Of a stretch of 6,634 nucleotides of DNA, positions 3,617 through 6,634 are shown piece by piece. Numbering within the stretch: position 1 is the first letter of the stretch; every line of letters starts with the position of its first letter. The notes under the pieces are model-generated. The model did no database searches. It was not told where the DNA came from and was given only the letters and a program-made list of their open reading frames with translations. Where the stretch lies: contig CAJYIL010000405.1 of assembly GCA_913774795.1 (NCBI GenBank), positions 1-6,634 of the forward strand. Reading direction: 5' to 3'. The DNA comes from Pseudobdellovibrionaceae bacterium (GTDB lineage: Bacteria; Bdellovibrionota; Bdellovibrionia; Bdellovibrionales; JAMPXM01). A program made the position numbers and the translations under genes.

Positions 3617-6600
3617 TCGAAAGGTTCGAACGCGGTCGATGAGTTTTTTGGTAAGCAAGTCGGCGACATCGTCGATCAGCCAACCTACAAGCTCGATTTC
3701 GATCCGACGAGCTACGACTTCGGCGAAGTTCTTATCACTGAGACGTCGCCTCGCACGAAGACGATCACGGTCAGCAACAAAACAGGCGTCACCCTTTATG
3801 TCGCGAGCGTGGTCGGTGCGAGCGCCGGCAATATCTGGGAGATCACCAACGAGACTTGCTCTCTTCTCCAAGAGGGTCTCGTCAATAACGGCACTTGTAA
3901 GTTCACGCTGAACTTTAAACCCGTTGCATCGGGCCGTCTCAGCTACAACGTGAATTTCAAGTTTGGTTTGAAGCCAGGTGACGAGTCGAAGAACTCGCTC
4001 TTCACAACATTCGGTCGCGGAATGACGCCGGCGAATATTTCCATCGCATCGGATCCGCTTTACGATTTCGGACCTGTCGTTAGAACCGCGACGCTGGCGA
4101 AGCAAATCCAGATCACGAACGTCGGCGATTGGAAAGCGACTCTCGTTAACGGCTTTGGTCCAACTAGCCCGTTCTCCTTTACTGGCGGCACGTATCCGGG
4201 CACGGGTGGCACGTGCGGAGTCGAACTCCCTGGAAATACCTCATGCACAGTCGGGGTGAGCTTCAATCCTCCGACAACCGGGCTTTTTTCATCTGAAGTC
4301 GACATCTCTTACTTCGATGGGAACCAAAACCAAACATCGCAGCGCGCGATTCAAGGAACCGGCGCACTGCCGGCAAGTCTCGCTATCAGCGATGCTCCGA
4401 GCTACGACTTCGGCACGTACGCAATCGGCGCGGTTGCAGAGAAGACTTTGACGATCAGCAACTCCGGCGGTGTTTCGGCGACGCAAGTGAACGGGGCCGG
4501 ACTCACGGCGCCATTCTTGTTCAAAGGCGGCGCCTACCCTGGCACCGGCGGAACATGTGGTGCGACAATCGATGCCGGCACAAGCTGCCAAATCGTGGTC
4601 ACGTTCGCGCCTACGGTCACCGGCACGCTCTCGGCGACGGCCGACATCAGCTATAACGATGGCCTCACGGTGCAAACCGTCTCTCGCCCTCTCTCGGGCA
4701 CCGGCGTGACTCTGGCTTCTCTCGCATTTTCGTCATCGCCGCTCCTCGATTTCGGAACACGTATTGTTGGTTCAACGTCCGAGCAGACGCTGACTCTCAC
4801 AAACTCGGGCGGTTTCACGGCAAGCCTCATGACGCCAAACTCATTGACGGCGCCATTCTCTTACAAGGGCGGAGCCTACCCGGGAACGGGCGGAACGTGC
4901 GCGGCGAACTTAGCTCCGTCTGCGTCCTGTACCGTTGTTCTTCGTTACCAGCCGACAGCTGCGGGTGCCGCTACGGGACTGGTGCAGGTCTCTTATAATA
5001 ACGGCGCAACGTCGCAGACAACCGCGCGAAACCTCCAAGGCTCAGCCGTCACGGCCGCGAGCCTCATCCTCAGTTCGGCGCCGTCTTACGATTTCGGTTT
5101 GAAGCCGGTGGGCTCATCAACCGATCAAACGTTCACGGTGAGCAACACTGGGGGCACGCCGGCGACGGCGGTCGTTGGCGCGGGTCTCGCGAATCCATTC
5201 TCTTACAAAGGCGGCGCCTACCCTGGCACCGGCGGGACATGTGGTGCGACGATTGCGGCGGCATCGACTTGTACGGTCGTCGCGACTTTCGCGCCGAGCA
5301 CAGGCGGAATTCAGACGGCCGACATTCAGCTTTCGTATTTCGACGGTCTCGTTGCGCAGTCGGCGACACGAACTTTGCGCGGCACGGGTGTCACGCCTGC
5401 GAATTTAGACATCAGCGATGCACCGACGTACGACTTCGGAACGCAGCCGATCGGGCTTCTCACACAAAAAACATTTACGATCACGAACTCGGGTGGCTTC
5501 CAGGCCAGCTCGATTGCGGCCGCGACTCTTTCTTCTCCGTTCGGATTTAAAGGCGGCGTTTTCCCGGGGGCCGGCGGAACTTGCTCGAACACTCTCGCGG
5601 CAACGGCGACTTGCACGATCGTTGTTACATACCAAGCGACCACGGCAGCGACATCTTCCGCGACAGTCACCGTGAACTACAACGACGGTAACGTTTCGCA
5701 ATCGGCGACACGAAATATTTCAGGCACGGGTGTGACACCTGCCAACATCACGATCAGCGATTCGCCGATTTATGACTTCGGACCGATCGCAAACGGCGCG
5801 ACGGCTGACAAAACATTTACGCTCACCAACGCGGGTCAATTTCTCGCAAGCTCCATCAGTGGCCAAGCGTTTGCGGGCCCGTTCGTTTTTAAAGGCGGCG
5901 TTTTCCCGGGAACAGGCGGAACATGTGGTTCGTCACTCGCGCCGGCCGCGACATGTACCGTCGTTGTCAGATTTGCGCCTGTTTCGCTCGCGACATTCTC
6001 CGACAATTTAACGGTCAACTATTCTAACGGAGTCACAACGGTCACCGCTCAGCGCGCGATTCAAGGTGTAGGAACAACACCGGCGTTGCTGACCGTGAGT
6101 GATGGACCTTCTTATAATTTCGGAACTCTCCCGACCGGCGCGACGACGACGAAAACGTTCTCGATTTCAAACTCGGGCGGAGTCACTGCGCAATCGTTGA
6201 GTGGTGTAGCGCTTAGCGCGCCATTCTCGTATCTCGGCGGAGCGTTCCCGGGCACTGGCGGCTCCTGCGGAGCGACTTTGTCGGCATCAAGTTCATGTAC
6301 GGTCATCGTGCAATTTGCGCCGACGGCAACGGGCCTCTTCAACGCGCAACTCAAGATCGGTTACAACGACACGGTTCAGGCTCAGCAAGCCACGCGTGAT
6401 CTTGCGGGCACGGGCGTGAATCCAGCGAATCTCGCGATTGCTCCGGCGCCAACGGCGAATTTCGGAACGGTCGCTGTCGGTGGTTCGGGCGAACTCACGC
6501 TGACCGTCAGCAACACCGGCCAATTCCAGGGTTCTCTTGTCAGCGGTGCGGCTCTCTCTGCGCCGTTTTCGTACAAAGGCGGCTCGTTCCCGGGGACAGG

Positions 6601-6634
6601 CGGATCGTGCAGCTCGAATCTCGCGGCCTCAGCC
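3548..6634 (+). CDS. Large repeat lipoprotein with tandem choice-of-anchor D (ASPM-SPD-2-Hydin-like) domains, 3'-truncated
   Basis: The frame is open for 1029 codons from ATG 3548 to the right edge, with no stop. Residues 1-23 form a lipoprotein signal peptide: Arg5, a hydrophobic core and a lipobox LSAC with the lipidated cysteine at Cys23 (codon 3614-3616). The +2 residue is Ser, so outer-membrane sorting is expected by the usual +2 rule. After a short linker come nine Ig-like units recognisable by Y-DFG near each start, T-SNSGG, APF-KGG-YPGTGGTC, SCTV-V-F-P, G, SYNDG and a closing GTGVTPA. This is the pattern of choice-of-anchor D / HYDIN-type beta-sandwich domains in bacterial surface proteins. 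The DFG motifs start at residues 56, 172, 286, 400, 514, 628, 742, 856 and 970. Each complete unit from the second on has a Cys-X9-Cys pair, probably a disulfide outside the cytoplasm. No Shine-Dalgarno is evident before ATG 3548 or the alternative ATG 3557 (residue 4), so either could start it. The role is probably adhesion or envelope structure; the C-terminus is not seen. Confidence 0.87.
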   Translation, partial: MNAMRGFLTTMVVVAMSFVLSACSKGSNAVDEFFGKQVGDIVDQPTYKLDFDPTSYDFGEVLITETSPRTKTITVSNKTGVTLYVASVVGASAGNIWEITNETCSLLQEGLVNNGTCKFTLNFKPVASGRLSYNVNFKFGLKPGDESKNSLFTTFGRGMTPANISIASDPLYDFGPVVRTATLAKQIQITNVGDWKATLVNGFGPTSPFSFTGGTYPGTGGTCGVELPGNTSCTVGVSFNPPTTGLFSSEVDISYFDGNQNQTSQRAIQGTGALPASLAISDAPSYDFGTYAIGAVAEKTLTISNSGGVSATQVNGAGLTAPFLFKGGAYPGTGGTCGATIDAGTSCQIVVTFAPTVTGTLSATADISYNDGLTVQTVSRPLSGTGVTLASLAFSSSPLLDFGTRIVGSTSEQTLTLTNSGGFTASLMTPNSLTAPFSYKGGAYPGTGGTCAANLAPSASCTVVLRYQPTAAGAATGLVQVSYNNGATSQTTARNLQGSAVTAASLILSSAPSYDFGLKPVGSSTDQTFTVSNTGGTPATAVVGAGLANPFSYKGGAYPGTGGTCGATIAAASTCTVVATFAPSTGGIQTADIQLSYFDGLVAQSATRTLRGTGVTPANLDISDAPTYDFGTQPIGLLTQKTFTITNSGGFQASSIAAATLSSPFGFKGGVFPGAGGTCSNTLAATATCTIVVTYQATTAATSSATVTVNYNDGNVSQSATRNISGTGVTPANITISDSPIYDFGPIANGATADKTFTLTNAGQFLASSISGQAFAGPFVFKGGVFPGTGGTCGSSLAPAATCTVVVRFAPVSLATFSDNLTVNYSNGVTTVTAQRAIQGVGTTPALLTVSDGPSYNFGTLPTGATTTKTFSISNSGGVTAQSLSGVALSAPFSYLGGAFPGTGGSCGATLSASSSCTVIVQFAPTATGLFNAQLKIGYNDTVQAQQATRDLAGTGVNPANLAIAPAPTANFGTVAVGGSGELTLTVSNTGQFQGSLVSGAALSAPFSYKGGSFPGTGGSCSSNLAASA
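3680..4027 (+). repeat. Divergent N-terminal Ig-like unit (unit 1) of the lipoprotein
   Basis: This 116-codon unit begins with PTYKLDFDPTSYDFG and keeps the strand pattern of the later units, including TITVSN, a cysteine pair and FKPVASG. It lacks the KGG-YPGTGGTC loop that all later units share. Its cysteines are 12 residues apart (in ETCSLLQ and NGTCKF) instead of 9, and its end is more charged (GLKPGDESKN). It is probably a capping domain next to the membrane anchor. Confidence 0.75.
4028..6634 (+). repeat. Tandem array of 342-bp coding repeats (units 2-9, last one cut by window edge)
   Basis: Unit starts, placed 11 codons before each DFG-motif tyrosine (or its replacement), are 4028, 4370, 4712, 5054, 5396, 5738, 6080 and 6422. 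Every step is exactly 342 bases. Units are clearly homologous but diverged; the best-kept blocks are the KGG-(Y/F)PG-GG-(T/S)C loop, the CX9C pair and the junction GTGVTPA. The opening motif varies: YDFG in most units, LDFG in unit 4, YNFG in unit 8 and ANFG in unit 9. Unit 9 ends inside its CX9C segment. The array probably continues to the right. Confidence 0.9.

Noticed and set aside
3569..4305. Minus-strand open frames of 178 and 81 codons opposite the start of the repeat lipoprotein
   Set aside because: They lie antisense to a gene with a lipobox and clear domain motifs, show Arg-rich low-information composition, and have no recognisable family.
4289..6576. Recurring minus-strand frames containing motifs such as HVPPVPGKTPPL
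   Set aside because: The motif recurs because it is the antisense reading of the repeated KGG-YPGTGG loop; it follows the 342-bp periodicity and is not independent coding.
4028..6634. The periodic array as a CRISPR or other noncoding repeat array
   Set aside because: Units are 342 bp, in frame, diverged and protein-coding with conserved amino-acid motifs; there is no short repeat-spacer structure.

Overview
The window looks like chromosomal DNA from a Gram-negative bacterium. One protein has a lipobox signal peptide, another a Sec signal peptide with a periplasmic-type domain, and there is a SlyX homologue. Codon third positions are rich in G and C, while the one long intergenic stretch is clearly AT-rich. 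The combination of a large repeat lipoprotein, a DUF992-like secreted protein and these housekeeping genes would fit a Bdellovibrio-like (Bdellovibrionota) genome. That placement is an inference from style, not from a marker gene.

Left part (1-1375): the 3' portion of a DNA-3-methyladenine glycosylase II gene (alkA) enters from the left edge. It is followed 13 bases later on the same strand by a small OsmC/YhfA-family protein, probably in the same operon. A slyX-type coiled-coil gene lies on the opposite strand, converging on the OsmC gene so that the two stop codons overlap.

Middle part (1376-3154): a secreted protein combines a DUF992-like Gly/Val-rich domain with an Ala-rich linker and a short C-terminal segment. 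It has an inverted repeat over its ribosome binding site and start codon. It is followed by a strong intrinsic-terminator-like hairpin, whose 3' arm carries the GGAGG ribosome binding site of the next gene and whose T-run touches that gene's ATG. The next gene encodes a YagU/DUF1440-like multi-pass membrane protein with a basic tail.

Right part (3155-6634): a roughly 390-base AT-rich intergenic region holds several perfect palindromes. After it comes a very large lipoprotein gene that runs off the right edge. It consists of a lipoprotein signal peptide, one divergent N-terminal Ig-like unit, and at least eight choice-of-anchor D / ASPM-SPD-2-Hydin-like units. Between consecutive units the spacing is exactly 342 bp (114 residues), and each complete unit carries a Cys-X9-Cys pair. 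This repeat lipoprotein is the most notable object in the window. No mobile element, CRISPR array, tRNA or rRNA was seen.
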